NCBI RefSeq assembly: GCF_009858245.1
Contig: NZ_VMSB01000001.1
Coordinates: 3,415,623 to 3,479,622, forward strand
Direction of reading: 5' to 3'
Length of the DNA stretch: 64,000 nucleotides
DNA from: Ornithinibacter aureus
Lineage (GTDB): Bacteria; Actinomycetota; Actinomycetes; Actinomycetales; Dermatophilaceae
The notes below the pieces were generated by a model. It ran no database searches, had not been told where the DNA came from, and saw nothing but the letters and a program-made list of their open reading frames with translations. Shown here in pieces: positions 1-8,494 of the stretch; the first letter of the stretch is position 1; every line of letters begins with the position of its first letter. The position numbers and the translations under genes were made by a program.

Positions 1-731
1 CCGAACATGACGAGCCTGGCCTGCGGGTGCTCGGCGTGAACCAGCCCGAACGCCTCGACGAAGACCGCCGCGCCGTGCACCTCGCTCATCGTGCCGGCGT
101 AGACGAACGTCGGTGCGGCCGTGGCCGGCGCGTCGGGCTGCGGCCGGAACACGCCGGTGTCGACGCCCGTGCCGACGACGACGACCCGCACACGGTCCCC
201 GGTGAGGTCGGCGATGGCCTCGGCGACCGAGTCGCTGACGGTGAGCACGCACACGGCGCCGCTCATGGCCCACGCCTCGAGCCGGCGCAGCACCGACAGC
301 AGGGGCCCCCGCAGGCCGATGCCCTGGGCTGCTGCCGACGACACGTCGCCCGCGTAGTAGACGTAGCGTCGGCGGCGCAGCGCGGTGACCACGCGCACGA
401 CGGCACCCGTCGTCGGCGGCGGCTCGACGACGACGAGGTCCACGCCGCGGGTCAGCAGCAGGCGCGCCGCGAGCGGCCCGTCGAAGCTCGCGAACGACAG
501 GTACCCGCGGACGTTGCCTCCGGCGTCACGGCGCACCGGCCAGCGCGACACGCGCACGCCGGGGGCGTCCTGGGGCCGTAGGCCACCAGGGGGGCGGGTC
601 GACAGCACGCGCACCGAAGCACCTCGGGAGACGAGCGTGCGGGCCAGGGCCCCAAGGCGGTAGGCGGCAGCGCCGGGCTCCGGCGGGAAGAGCCGCGAGG
701 CGATGACGACGCGTGGGCGGTTCACCGTCAT
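1..731 (-). CDS. Glycosyltransferase, GT4-like (3' end outside window)
   Basis: Cytoplasmic glycosyltransferase expected to add a sugar to a lipid-linked polysaccharide precursor. Only about 243 residues are in the window and no stop codon is reached. The N-terminus carries IASRLFPPEPGAAAYRLGAL, followed by a region with the SRWPV, DAGGNVRGY and FASFDG stretches that are also present in the complete paralogue at 7298-8494. The ATG at 731 overlaps the stop of the flippase gene as ATGA, so the two are translationally coupled and this is the last visible gene of cassette A. I checked the reading frame through the C-rich stretch near 590 and it is open. Donor and acceptor cannot be told from sequence. 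Confidence 0.85.
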   Translation of the reverse strand, partial: MTVNRPRVVIASRLFPPEPGAAAYRLGALARTLVSRGASVRVLSTRPPGGLRPQDAPGVRVSRWPVRRDAGGNVRGYLSFASFDGPLAARLLLTRGVDLVVVEPPPTTGAVVRVVTALRRRRYVYYAGDVSSAAAQGIGLRGPLLSVLRRLEAWAMSGAVCVLTVSDSVAEAIADLTGDRVRVVVVGTGVDTGVFRPQPDAPATAAPTFVYAGTMSEVHGAAVFVEAFGLVHAEHPQARLVMF

Positions 732-2209
732 GCCGTGCCCCTGAACGCGCCGGCCACCCGGCGCACGTCGCGCCGTTGCACGGCGAACCAGCCGGCGGCG
801 AAGGCCGCGGCGAGGGCGACGTCCAGCCAGGGCCCCCACCCGCTGCGCCGTTCGACGAGCACGGCCGCCCCGGCGACGAGCACGGCACCGGCCACGGTGA
901 GCAGTAGCCGGCTCCACCGCTGACCGTGGCGGCGCATGACGACGACGACGGGGATGCCGGCCAGCACCGTGACACCCGCCAGGTACCCCGCTGCCACGGC
1001 CACAGTCCCCCCTTCCGGTGCGGCGACGACCCAGACGAGGATGCCGACGAGCATGCCCGACACGCTCGCAACCGTGGTCGTGACGACGCCGCGCTGGGAC
1101 TCGATGTTGAGCGCGCTGACGCTCGCAACCCCCAGCGTGGTGACGAGGATGGCGAGGCTGAGCACCGGCAGCAGGTCGGCCACCTCGGTGTAGTCCCGGC
1201 CCCACACGACGGCCACGAGCACGCGGGCGAGCACGGCCAGGGTGCCCAGCGCCCCCACCATGACGGTGGCGATGCCGCGCATGGCGGCATCCGTCTGGGA
1301 GAGAAAGGCCGGCCGGTCGCCGCGGCCCAGCGCCTCGGCCAGGGTCGGCAAGAGGACGAGCGACAGGGCGGTGACGAGCAGCGAGGCCGGCGTCGCCAGC
1401 GTCAGGGCCGCGGCGTAGCCCCCCGCCTCGTGGGCGTCGCCGGTGGTGCGCACCACGACCTGGGAGAGCTGGAGGAAGCCGGTGCTGGCCAGGGTGCCCA
1501 CGGTGGTGAGGGCGATGAACGTCGTCACCTCCCGGCGTGGGGGCCCCTGGGCGGCAGCGTGCCGCGTGCCGGCCGGCCAGTTGAGCCCGACGTAGAGCAG
1601 GTTGGCCACGACGAGCGGCACCGTGAGGGTCACGCCCCTCGCGCCGGCCGCGAGCAGGGCGGCCAGCCCGCCGAGGCCCACGACGCTGGTGAGCACGTCG
1701 GAGGCCGCGGCCCGCTCCACGCGCCCCAGGGCGAACAGCGAGCCGCGCACAAGGCCGTAGCCCCCGAGCGCCACCACGAGCAGCGCGACGATCAGGCCCT
1801 CGGCGAGCGTGCCGTCCCCGATGACGCGCCACGCCGGCACGGCCACCGCGGCCCCGACGCCGGCGGCCACGACCGCCGTCGCAGTCACGAATCGCGCGAG
1901 CGACCGGGCGCCGTCGACGTCACCGGCGCCCAGGGCGCGGGCGACGAACCGCGACATCGCCGCCCCCGCCGACGTCGGCCACAGCAGCGACAGGAACGTC
2001 GCGATGGAGATCGCAGTGGCCACCTGGCCGACCCACTCCCGTCCGGCGATCGTGCCGACCAGCCAGGCCGTGAGGAACCGCAGGGCCCCCTGAGCCACGA
2101 GCCCGGCCACCGAGAGCGCGCTGCCGCGGGCGAGCGAGCTGCGGGTCCCCGGGGCGATGACCGGCCGCGGGCCCCACGGGCGCCAGTCGGCAGCCCCCGT
2201 GGTCGTCAT
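728..2209 (-). CDS. Polysaccharide flippase, Wzx/MATE-like (cassette A)
   Basis: Integral membrane protein of 493 residues with about 12-14 hydrophobic segments, resembling the polysaccharide-transport/MVF superfamily that flips undecaprenyl-linked repeat units across the membrane. The start at 2209 overlaps the preceding glycosyltransferase stop as ATGA. A further in-frame ATG at 2239 lies inside that gene and is less likely. The protein is a diverged paralogue of the flippase at 13007-14500: both have SxxGLxAQGxLRF near the N-terminus, ALLWPT-like and ATPASLL motifs, and a GRGD loop before a conserved TDxAxR. Its place between two glycosyltransferases supports export of the polymer made by this cassette. 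Confidence 0.88.
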   Translation of the reverse strand: MTTTGAADWRPWGPRPVIAPGTRSSLARGSALSVAGLVAQGALRFLTAWLVGTIAGREWVGQVATAISIATFLSLLWPTSAGAAMSRFVARALGAGDVDGARSLARFVTATAVVAAGVGAAVAVPAWRVIGDGTLAEGLIVALLVVALGGYGLVRGSLFALGRVERAAASDVLTSVVGLGGLAALLAAGARGVTLTVPLVVANLLYVGLNWPAGTRHAAAQGPPRREVTTFIALTTVGTLASTGFLQLSQVVVRTTGDAHEAGGYAAALTLATPASLLVTALSLVLLPTLAEALGRGDRPAFLSQTDAAMRGIATVMVGALGTLAVLARVLVAVVWGRDYTEVADLLPVLSLAILVTTLGVASVSALNIESQRGVVTTTVASVSGMLVGILVWVVAAPEGGTVAVAAGYLAGVTVLAGIPVVVVMRRHGQRWSRLLLTVAGAVLVAGAAVLVERRSGWGPWLDVALAAAFAAGWFAVQRRDVRRVAGAFRGTA

Positions 2210-3330
2210 CGGCGCCGCGACGAGCGCGCGGCAGCCCACTGCCCGATGACCTCGGCGAACCGGGCGCCGTCGCGCTGCCAGGAGTACTGCTCCCGCGCCG
2301 TCGCGTAAGCGTTCAGCGCGAGCCGGTGCTGCTCCGTGCGGTCGGCGTCCCAGCCCTGGATGGCCGCGACGGCACCCTCGACGTCACCGAACCCGATGAC
2401 GGCGCCGGCATCCGCCTCCAGCACCATCTGCGCAGACGCCTCGTTCGGTGTCGTGACCGTCGGCACGCCGTGCGCCATGTACTCCATGACCTTGGTCGGC
2501 CGGGACTGCGCGTAGTTGCGGTGGGGGTGCAGCATCGCCAGCCCGGCGAGGGCACCGCGCAGGCGGTGCAGTGCCTCGGTGTTGGGCACGAAGCCGTGGT
2601 AGCGCAGGTTGTCGAGGCGCTGCGCCGCGCGCCCGAGGTCGTCGTGCACCGACGGCGAGGCGTTGCCGAGCACGTCGAAGGTCACGCCCGGGAGCCGCTC
2701 GGCCACGGCGACGAGCTCGTCGGAGCCGCGCGCCCGCGTGAGCGCCCCGAGGTAGACCACCCTGGGCTGCTCCTCCGCCGGCCCCGGCGCCTCGTCGGGG
2801 ACGAGCACGGTGTTCGGTACGACGGGGTGCTCGTGCCGGAACCGGCCCTGGTAGTCGTACTCGGCGAGGAGCAGGCGGATGCCGTGCTCGGCCACTCGCT
2901 CGGCCGCGCCGATCGCCCCGGCACCCACGCGCTGCACCGGGCGGGGCAGGTCGAGCATGTACATCTGGGCCGGCACGTCCTCATGGACGTCCCACACGAG
3001 CACCGGGCCCGGCCGGCCACCACGCAGCCGCGCCACGGCGAGCGCCGGCAGCAGCTCGGGGTCGTGCACGAGCACCACGTCGTGCCGTGACGCCTCATGC
3101 GCCAGAACCCTGGCGGCGGCCCGCACGGCTCGCGCGCGCACCACGGGCCTGCCCTGCGAGCGGGGGACGTCGATGGTGCGCAGGTCGGGCGGGGGAGTGG
3201 CACCGAAGGCCGAGAAGGGCGCGACGTAGGTGACCTCGTGGCCGTGCCCGACGAGGGCGCCGATCTCACGGTGCTGGATCCGCGCGTCCTCCGGAGGGTG
3301 CGCGACGGTCAGGACGAGGACGCGCGCCAT
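2206..3330 (-). CDS. Glycosyltransferase family 4-like (cassette A)
   Basis: Predicted 374-residue retaining glycosyltransferase of the GT-B fold. It starts MARVLVLTVAHPPEDARI, typical of bacterial wall and capsule glycosyltransferases, with VLVWDVHEDVPAQM in the N-domain, the domain linker motif VYLGALTRARGSDEL, and a C-terminal nucleotide-sugar site KVMEYMAHGVPTVTT at roughly residue 300. I chose the ATG at 3330 because the family N-terminus begins there; the reading frame upstream to 3621 runs antisense through the dehydrogenase and is not protein-like. The stop overlaps the flippase start. Substrate is unknown. Confidence 0.87.
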   Translation of the reverse strand: MARVLVLTVAHPPEDARIQHREIGALVGHGHEVTYVAPFSAFGATPPPDLRTIDVPRSQGRPVVRARAVRAAARVLAHEASRHDVVLVHDPELLPALAVARLRGGRPGPVLVWDVHEDVPAQMYMLDLPRPVQRVGAGAIGAAERVAEHGIRLLLAEYDYQGRFRHEHPVVPNTVLVPDEAPGPAEEQPRVVYLGALTRARGSDELVAVAERLPGVTFDVLGNASPSVHDDLGRAAQRLDNLRYHGFVPNTEALHRLRGALAGLAMLHPHRNYAQSRPTKVMEYMAHGVPTVTTPNEASAQMVLEADAGAVIGFGDVEGAVAAIQGWDADRTEQHRLALNAYATAREQYSWQRDGARFAEVIGQWAAARSSRRR

Positions 3331-3376
3331 GACGGGCCACCGCCCTTCCGCGCCGTCGGCCGGGTCGCGGGCCGGG

Positions 3377-4636
3377 TCACAGGCGGTGCGCCGCGGGCGA
3401 CGTCGTCGCCCCGCGGGTGTCGAAGAACACCACCGCGTCGCGGGCCAGCGCGTCGGCGTCATAACTGCGGTGGTCCTGCAGCAGCACGACGACGTCGGCC
3501 TCGGCGACGGCGGCGGCGAGGTCGGGCACCCGGGTGAGCTCGCGGTCGCGCAGGTGCCAGGTCTCGACGAATGCGTCGTGGAAGCGCACGTCGGCGCCCT
3601 TCTCGACAAGGCGCTCGGCAACGGGGACGGCCGGGCTCTCGCGCTGGTCGGCGATGTCGGGCTTGTACGTCACCCCGAGCAGCAGCACCGTAGCCCCGCG
3701 GGTGGCCAGGCCGGTGTCGTTGAGGAGGTCCGCGACGCGGGAGACGACGTACGCCGGCATCCCGCTGTTGATCTCCTGGGCCAGCTCGACGAAGCGGAAG
3801 GGATAGCCCAGCTGCCGCCGCACCTCGTGGCTGAGGTAGTTGGGGTCGATGGGGATGCAGTGCCCCCCGACGCCAGGGCCGGGACGGAAGGTCTGGAAGC
3901 CGAACGGCTTGGTGCCCGCCCCGCGGATGACCTCCCAGATGTCGATGCCGAGGTCGTGGCAGAACCGCGCCATCTCGTTGACCAGCGCGATGTTCACGTG
4001 GCGGTAGGTGTTCTCGAGCAGCTTCGCGGTCTCGGCCTCCCTCGCGCCCAACAGCGGCACCACCTCGTCGACGAAGTCCGCGTAGAACGCGCAGGCGGCC
4101 TCGGTGCTGGCGGCCGTCACCCCGCCGACGAGCTTGGGGGTGTTGCGGATGCCGTACTCCGGGAACCCGGGGTTGACCCGCTCGGGGGAGAAGGCGAGGT
4201 GGAAGTCGGTGTCGAGCACGTGCCCGGCCGCCTCGAGCAGGGGCAGCACCTGGTGGTCGGTCGTGCCCGGGTAGGTCGTCGACTCGAGGATGACGACCGT
4301 GTCGGCGGTCAGGTGCTCGGCGCACGACCGGGTGGCTGCGAGCACCGCCCCGAGGTCCGGGCCGCCGTCCTCCGACAGGGGGGTGGGCACGCAGATGACG
4401 ACGACGTCGGCGTCCGCGATGACCCGCTGGTCGGTCGTGGCGCGGTACCCCGCGCCCAGCATCTCGGCGATGTCGGCGTCTGAGAGGTCGTCGACGTGGG
4501 AGCGCCCGCCGTTGAGCGCGGCCACGAGGCTCTCGGTGACGTCGAGCCCGTGCACGGTCCAGCCGGCGAGCGCCGCCGCCTGCGCGAGGGGGAGGCCGAC
4601 GTAGCCCTGCCCGATGACGACGGCGGCGCGGGACAT
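3377..4636 (-). CDS. UDP-glucose/UDP-ManNAc 6-dehydrogenase family
   Basis: NAD-dependent nucleotide-sugar dehydrogenase of 419 residues that oxidises C6 of a UDP-sugar to the uronic acid, supplying an acidic sugar for the polymer. The N-terminal Rossmann motif is VIGQGYVGLPLA (residues 7-18). The central domain has FSPERVNPG and the AKLLENTYRHVNIALVNE helix, and the catalytic cysteine is in GVGGHCIPIDP (about residue 258). The C-terminal UDP-binding domain contains GVTYKPDIADQRESP. Overall features favour the WecC/UDP-N-acetyl-hexosamine dehydrogenase branch over UDP-glucose dehydrogenase, but the branch is not certain. It is the first gene of cassette A, with a TAGACT-like box at 4675-4680 upstream, and is divergent from the acyl-CoA dehydrogenase. 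Confidence 0.92.
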   Translation of the reverse strand: MSRAAVVIGQGYVGLPLAQAAALAGWTVHGLDVTESLVAALNGGRSHVDDLSDADIAEMLGAGYRATTDQRVIADADVVVICVPTPLSEDGGPDLGAVLAATRSCAEHLTADTVVILESTTYPGTTDHQVLPLLEAAGHVLDTDFHLAFSPERVNPGFPEYGIRNTPKLVGGVTAASTEAACAFYADFVDEVVPLLGAREAETAKLLENTYRHVNIALVNEMARFCHDLGIDIWEVIRGAGTKPFGFQTFRPGPGVGGHCIPIDPNYLSHEVRRQLGYPFRFVELAQEINSGMPAYVVSRVADLLNDTGLATRGATVLLLGVTYKPDIADQRESPAVPVAERLVEKGADVRFHDAFVETWHLRDRELTRVPDLAAAVAEADVVVLLQDHRSYDADALARDAVVFFDTRGATTSPAAHRL

Positions 4637-4674
4637 GGGGTACCTCGGGGGAAGGGGGCAGCGGGACGGGTGAC

Positions 4675-4680
4675 AGTCTA
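4675..4680 (-). promoter_or_regulatory. Probable -10 box of cassette A
   Basis: On the minus strand this reads TAGACT, fitting the actinobacterial TAnnnT -10 element, about 38 nt upstream of the dehydrogenase start. No clear -35 is visible. A TAGACT box also precedes the first gene of cassette B (16649-16654). Confidence 0.4.
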
Positions 4681-4779
4681 GGGTCCCCCGCGGCCGGGCC
4701 TGTCGCGCGCCGCGAGGCGCCGCGAGGGGCTGGCGCGTGACCGGTACCCGGACCAGCGCGGGCGACGGATACCCAGCAG

Positions 4780-4785
4780 TAACAT
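4780..4785 (+). promoter_or_regulatory. -10 box TAACAT of acyl-CoA dehydrogenase (left copy)
   Basis: TAACAT followed by seven bases and then the ATG at 4793. This spacing fits leaderless transcription and favours the start MSGNPDF over the upstream MGAM. The box lies inside the repeat, but the sequence where a -35 would be lies outside it and differs between the two copies. Confidence 0.45.
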
Positions 4786-4792
4786 GGGCGCC

Positions 4793-5959
4793 ATGAGCGG
4801 GAACCCTGACTTTGACACCTACCGCCTCTCCGAGGACCACGAGGCGATCCGCGAGGCCGTGCGCGCGGTGGCTGCGGACAAGATCGCACCGTGGGCCGCC
4901 GCGGTCGACGAGGAGGCGCGCTACCCGCAGGAGGCGCACGACGCGCTCGTGGCCAGCGACTTCTTCGCACCCCACGTTCCCGAGCAGTACGGCGGGGTGG
5001 GTGCCGACGCGCTGGCGACGTGCATCGTCATCGAGGAGGTCGCGCGGGCCGACGCCTCGGCCTCGCTGATCCCGGCGGTCAACAAGCTCGGCTCGATGCC
5101 GGTGATCCTGGGCGGTACCGAGGAGCTCAAGACCCGTTACCTCACCCCGCTGGCCGCCGGGGAGACGACGTTCTCCTACGGGCTGAGCGAGCGCGAGGCG
5201 GGCTCGGACACGGCATCCATGAAGTGCCGTGCCGTGCGCGACGGCGACGACTGGGTGCTCAACGGCCAGAAGGCGTGGATCACCAATGCCGGTGTCTCGC
5301 GGTACTACACCGTTCTCGCGGTCACCGACCCGGATGGCCCGCGAGGCAACAACGTCACGGCGTTCGTCGTCGAGAAGGACGACCCCGGGTTCAGCTTCGG
5401 CGAGAAGGAGCGCAAGCTCGGCATCAAGGGGTCGCCCACGAGGGAGCTGATCTTCGAGCGCACCAGGATCCCCGGAGACCGGGTCGTCGGCGAGGTCGGC
5501 GCCGGGCTGAAACTGGCGCTCGCGACGCTCGACCACACCCGGGTCACCATCGGGGCGCAGGCCGTCGGCATCGCGCAGGGTGCGATCGACCACGCGCTGT
5601 CGTACGTCAAGGAGCGGCGCCAGTTCGGCACGGCAATCGCCGAATTCCAGGGCGTGCAGTTCATGCTCGCCGACATGGCGATGGAGCTCGAGGCGGCGCG
5701 GCAGCTGGTCTACGTCGCGGCCGCGAAGTCCGAGCGCGGCGACCCCGACCTGCCGTTCTTCGGTGCGGCCGCCAAGTGCTACGCGTCCGACGTCGCGATG
5801 AAGGTGACCACGGATGCCGTGCAGCTGCTCGGCGGGGCCGGCTACACCCGCGACTTCCCGCTCGAGCGGATGATGCGCGACGCCAAGATCACCCAGATCT
5901 ACGAGGGCACCAACCAGGTGCAGCGCATCGTCATGGCCCGCCAGCTCCTGAAGGGATGA
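4793..5959 (+). CDS. Acyl-CoA dehydrogenase (left copy)
   Basis: FAD-dependent acyl-CoA dehydrogenase of 388 residues (391 if the ATG at 4784 is used), catalysing alpha,beta-desaturation of an acyl-CoA with electrons passed to ETF. Visible hallmarks are the N-terminal helical domain, FSYGLSEREAGSDTASM, WITNAGVSRYY, the signature region LLGGAGYTRDFPLERMMRDA, and the catalytic glutamate in QIYEGTNQVQRI near the C-terminus. Which chain length or branched substrate is used cannot be told. The coding sequence is identical to the copy ending at 17933. The neighbours are polysaccharide genes, so a role in the envelope is not obvious; it may simply be the anchor gene beside a variable locus. Confidence 0.95.
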   Translation: MSGNPDFDTYRLSEDHEAIREAVRAVAADKIAPWAAAVDEEARYPQEAHDALVASDFFAPHVPEQYGGVGADALATCIVIEEVARADASASLIPAVNKLGSMPVILGGTEELKTRYLTPLAAGETTFSYGLSEREAGSDTASMKCRAVRDGDDWVLNGQKAWITNAGVSRYYTVLAVTDPDGPRGNNVTAFVVEKDDPGFSFGEKERKLGIKGSPTRELIFERTRIPGDRVVGEVGAGLKLALATLDHTRVTIGAQAVGIAQGAIDHALSYVKERRQFGTAIAEFQGVQFMLADMAMELEAARQLVYVAAAKSERGDPDLPFFGAAAKCYASDVAMKVTTDAVQLLGGAGYTRDFPLERMMRDAKITQIYEGTNQVQRIVMARQLLKG

Positions 5960-5995
5960 GCCGGCCAGCTCGTCGTCGCGGGAGGGCGTCGGGGG

Positions 5996-6433
5996 TCAGC
6001 CTCGCGGTCGACCGTCGGTGCCCGCGGGAGGGCTGTCGATCGGTGTGCCCTCGCGCAGCATGGTGAACAGGGCATCGGCCCGCTCGTCGTCCCAGATGAC
6101 CGAACTGCCCGCGCTCGTCGTCGTGCTCGTCGACGACAGCGGCACGACGAGGCTCAGGGCCTGGTCGGAGGAGACCTTTCGCATCGTCGACAGGATCCGG
6201 TAGGAGTCCAGCAGCGAGGTGTCCTCGCCCACGACGACGCTTGACGTCGCCGTGTGGGTGAATCCCCACCAGCGCCAGGGGAGGAGCACCGTCGACGGCC
6301 TCGCGGCCTGCTTCATGACGGCGCCGAGGAACTGACGCTGTCGCTCCGCGCGCCCGAGGTCGCCGCGAGGGTCGGAGTAGCGCGCCCGGACGTAGCGAGC
6401 GCGTTCTTGCCGTCCAACTCCTGGCAGCCGGCC
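5996..6433 (-). pseudogene. LCP-family ligase, 3' fragment (truncated)
   Basis: C-terminal part, about 145 codons, of the LytR-CpsA-Psr protein that is complete at 17970-19295. The start, transmembrane helix and first two thirds of the catalytic domain are missing: homology stops at 6433 where the sequence switches to an oxidoreductase gene on the other strand. One C is also missing near 6396 compared with the intact copy, which shifts the frame upstream of YVRARYSDPRG. It has no start of its own and should not give a functional protein. Confidence 0.9.
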
Positions 6434-7281
6434 GGTGGAGGCCGACATCGAGGCGCTCATCGCGCACGGCCTCGACTACTGCATGGTCGCGGTGCCGACG
6501 GCCTACCACGAGCAGGTGGGGCTGGCCCTGGCCGAGGCCGGCGTGCACGCGATGATCGAGAAGCCGCTCGCCCAGGACACCCGCTCGGCGACGGCAGTGG
6601 CCTTGGCGTTCTCCGCCCGGGGGCTCGTCGGCGCCGTCGGGCACATCGAGCGCTACAACCCGGCTCTGCAGCAGGCTCGTTCACGCATCGAGGCGGGCGA
6701 GCTCGGTCACATCTACCAGGTCGTGACGCGGCGCCAGGGGCCCTTCCCCGCGCGGATCGCCGACGTCGGCGTCGTCAAGGACCTCGGCACGCACGACATC
6801 GACCTCACGGCCTGGGTGACCCAGCAGGAGTACGCCTCGGTCGCCGCCCGCACCACCCACCGCTCGGGTCGTGAGCACGAGGACATGGTCGCCGTCGTGG
6901 GCCAGCTCGCCGGCGGCACGATCACGAGCCACCTCGTCAACTGGCTCTCGCCGTTCAGGGAGCGCGTCACGGTCATTACCGGTAGCAAGGGCTCGTTCGT
7001 CGCTGACACCCTCAGGCCGACCTGACCTTTCACGCCAACGGTGAGATCGAGCAGGCATGGGACGCCATCTCCAAGTTCAGGGGGTCTCCGAGGGCGACGT
7101 CGTCCGCTACGCCATCCCGAAGCCGGAGCCGCTCAGGGTTGAGCACGAGCAGTTCCGCGACGCCGTCCTCGGCTTCGACGCCGATATCGTGACGATGGAG
7201 CAGGGGCTGCGCACAGTGCTCGTCGCGGGGGCCTGCTTGGAGTCGGCCCGTACCGGCAGCACCATCGCGATCGACACCTGA
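6434..7281 (+). pseudogene. Gfo/Idh/MocA oxidoreductase, 5'-truncated and frameshifted
   Basis: Remnant of an NAD(P)-dependent sugar-nucleotide oxidoreductase. What remains begins after the Rossmann GxGxxG region with VAVPTAYHEQ, followed by the family motif IEKPLAQD, GHIERYNPAL and DLGTHDIDL. The reading frame changes twice: at about 7014 (stop at 7023-7025; one base appears lost, since the next frame reads ADLTFHANG) and again at about 7081 (frame then reads GVSEGDVVRYAIPKPEPL to the stop at 7281). About 50-60 N-terminal residues are absent because the gene is joined to the LCP fragment at 6433/6434. Such enzymes often feed UDP-sugar modification, so it probably belonged to cassette B. Confidence 0.85.
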
Positions 7282-7297
7282 CGCGCAGGCCCGGCGA

Positions 7298-8494
7298 TCA
7301 GGCTCCGGCCGCGCGAAGCACGACGTCGGCGGCGGTCGCGGCGACGGCCCGCTGGCTGGCGTGCGCGACCGTCCACGCCGTGAGCCGCTCCCGGTCCTCC
7401 GGGGTGGGCGGCACCACGAGGGCGCTGCGTAGCGCGGCGGCCACCTCGTCGACGTCCCACCGACAGGCCCAGCCGAGCCGGTGCTCGACGACCATCGCCG
7501 ATCCCGGACCCGGTCCGGCGTAGACCACGGGCGCACCGCACGCCGTGGCGGCGAACATCTTCGTCGGGAAGGCGTAGTTGTACCCGACGTTCGGGTGGAG
7601 CGAGGCGAGGCCCGCCCGGGCCGTCGTCATGGCTCGCGCCACGACCGCACCGGGCACCACGCCGTGGAACTCGACCCGGCCGGGGACGAGCCGCGCGGCG
7701 AGGGCACGCAGCTCATCCTCCTGCGTGCCCTGACCGAAGACGACGAGTCGGGCGTGGGGGACCTCGTCGGCGACCCGGGCGAACGCCTCGACGAAGACTG
7801 ACGCCCCGTGCACCTCCGACATGGTGCCGGCGTAGACAACGGTGGGAGGGCTGGCGTCGATGGCATCCCCGGCCTGCGCGACGGGCGCGACGGGCGCGAA
7901 CACTTCGGTGTCGACTCCCGTGCCCACCACCGGGACGGGCACCCGCCCGCGGGTCAGGCGGCGCACCTCCTCCGCGACACCCTCCGACACGGCCAGCACC
8001 TCGACCGCGCCCCCCATGGCGAAGCGTTCGACCCGGCGCAGCACGCGCACCACTGCGTGGGGCACGCCGATGCCCTCGGCGGCGGTGGAGGAGACGTCAC
8101 CCGCGTAGTAGACGTACGGCACCCGGCGCAGGGTAGTGGCCAGGCGCACCACCGTGCCCGTGGTCGGTGGGGGCTCGACGACCACGACGTCTGGTCGTCG
8201 GCGGAGCAGCAACCGCAGCAGCAGGGGGCCGTCGAAGCTGGCGAACTGGACGTAACCCCTCACGTTGCCGCCCGCGTCGCGCAGCACGGGCCACCGCGAC
8301 GCACGCACGCCCGGGGCGTCGGAGGGCACCTGGCCGTGCGGGGGCCGGGTGGTGACGACGTCGACCTCGACACCCCGGTCGGTCAGCGCCCGGGCCAGAG
8401 CACCGAGGCGGTATGCCGCGGCGCCGGACTCCGGTGGGAAGAGGCGGCTCGCGATGGCGACCCGGGTGGCACCCGGGGGACGGCGACGGCTCAT
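7298..8494 (-). CDS. Glycosyltransferase family 4-like (cassette B)
   Basis: Predicted 398-residue GT-B glycosyltransferase. The N-domain has IASRLFPPESGAAAYRLGAL, VVVEPPPTTG and YYAGDVSSTAAEGIG; the C-domain has VVGTGVDTEVF, YAGTMSEVHGA and the donor-site region FPTKMFAATACGAPVV. The start at 8494 (MSRRRPPG) gives the family N-terminus; an in-frame ATG at 8575 would add 27 unlikely residues. It is a clear paralogue of the partial gene at 1-731, so the two cassettes share this enzyme type in the same relative position. It converges with the oxidoreductase remnant and diverges from the GNAT gene; a TAGAGT box on the minus strand (8574-8579) may be its promoter. Confidence 0.88.
   Translation of the reverse strand: MSRRRPPGATRVAIASRLFPPESGAAAYRLGALARALTDRGVEVDVVTTRPPHGQVPSDAPGVRASRWPVLRDAGGNVRGYVQFASFDGPLLLRLLLRRRPDVVVVEPPPTTGTVVRLATTLRRVPYVYYAGDVSSTAAEGIGVPHAVVRVLRRVERFAMGGAVEVLAVSEGVAEEVRRLTRGRVPVPVVGTGVDTEVFAPVAPVAQAGDAIDASPPTVVYAGTMSEVHGASVFVEAFARVADEVPHARLVVFGQGTQEDELRALAARLVPGRVEFHGVVPGAVVARAMTTARAGLASLHPNVGYNYAFPTKMFAATACGAPVVYAGPGPGSAMVVEHRLGWACRWDVDEVAAALRSALVVPPTPEDRERLTAWTVAHASQRAVAATAADVVLRAAGA

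Larger units (their letters stand above)
4777..6433 (+). repeat. 1.66-kb direct repeat, left copy (ACAD + LCP 3' end)
   Basis: Nearly perfect direct repeat of 16751-18408. By eye the two copies differ by one base only: a C present in the right copy is missing near 6396. The left border lies in the promoter just before the acyl-CoA dehydrogenase start. The right border is inside the LCP coding sequence (cagccggcc), after which this copy continues into a Gfo/Idh gene. The segment between the repeats is about 12 kb. Confidence 0.95.

Noticed and set aside
540-610. Apparent frameshift in the glycosyltransferase at 1-731, near a C-rich run
   Set aside because: On recounting the bases the frame continues as TRPPGGLRPQDAPGVR and matches the paralogue, so the gene is open.
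926-2308. Long plus-strand open frame opposite the flippase
   Set aside because: Its product is rich in Arg, His, Asp and Gly with no domain; a typical high-GC antisense shadow of the flippase gene.
3230-4483. Plus-strand open frame opposite the nucleotide-sugar dehydrogenase
   Set aside because: The minus strand encodes all dehydrogenase motifs; this frame is its mirror.
4640-5593. Minus-strand extension upstream of the dehydrogenase, with the same protein sequence before the glycosyltransferase at 15492
   Set aside because: It is only the antisense of the duplicated acyl-CoA dehydrogenase; the shared sequence reflects the DNA repeat.
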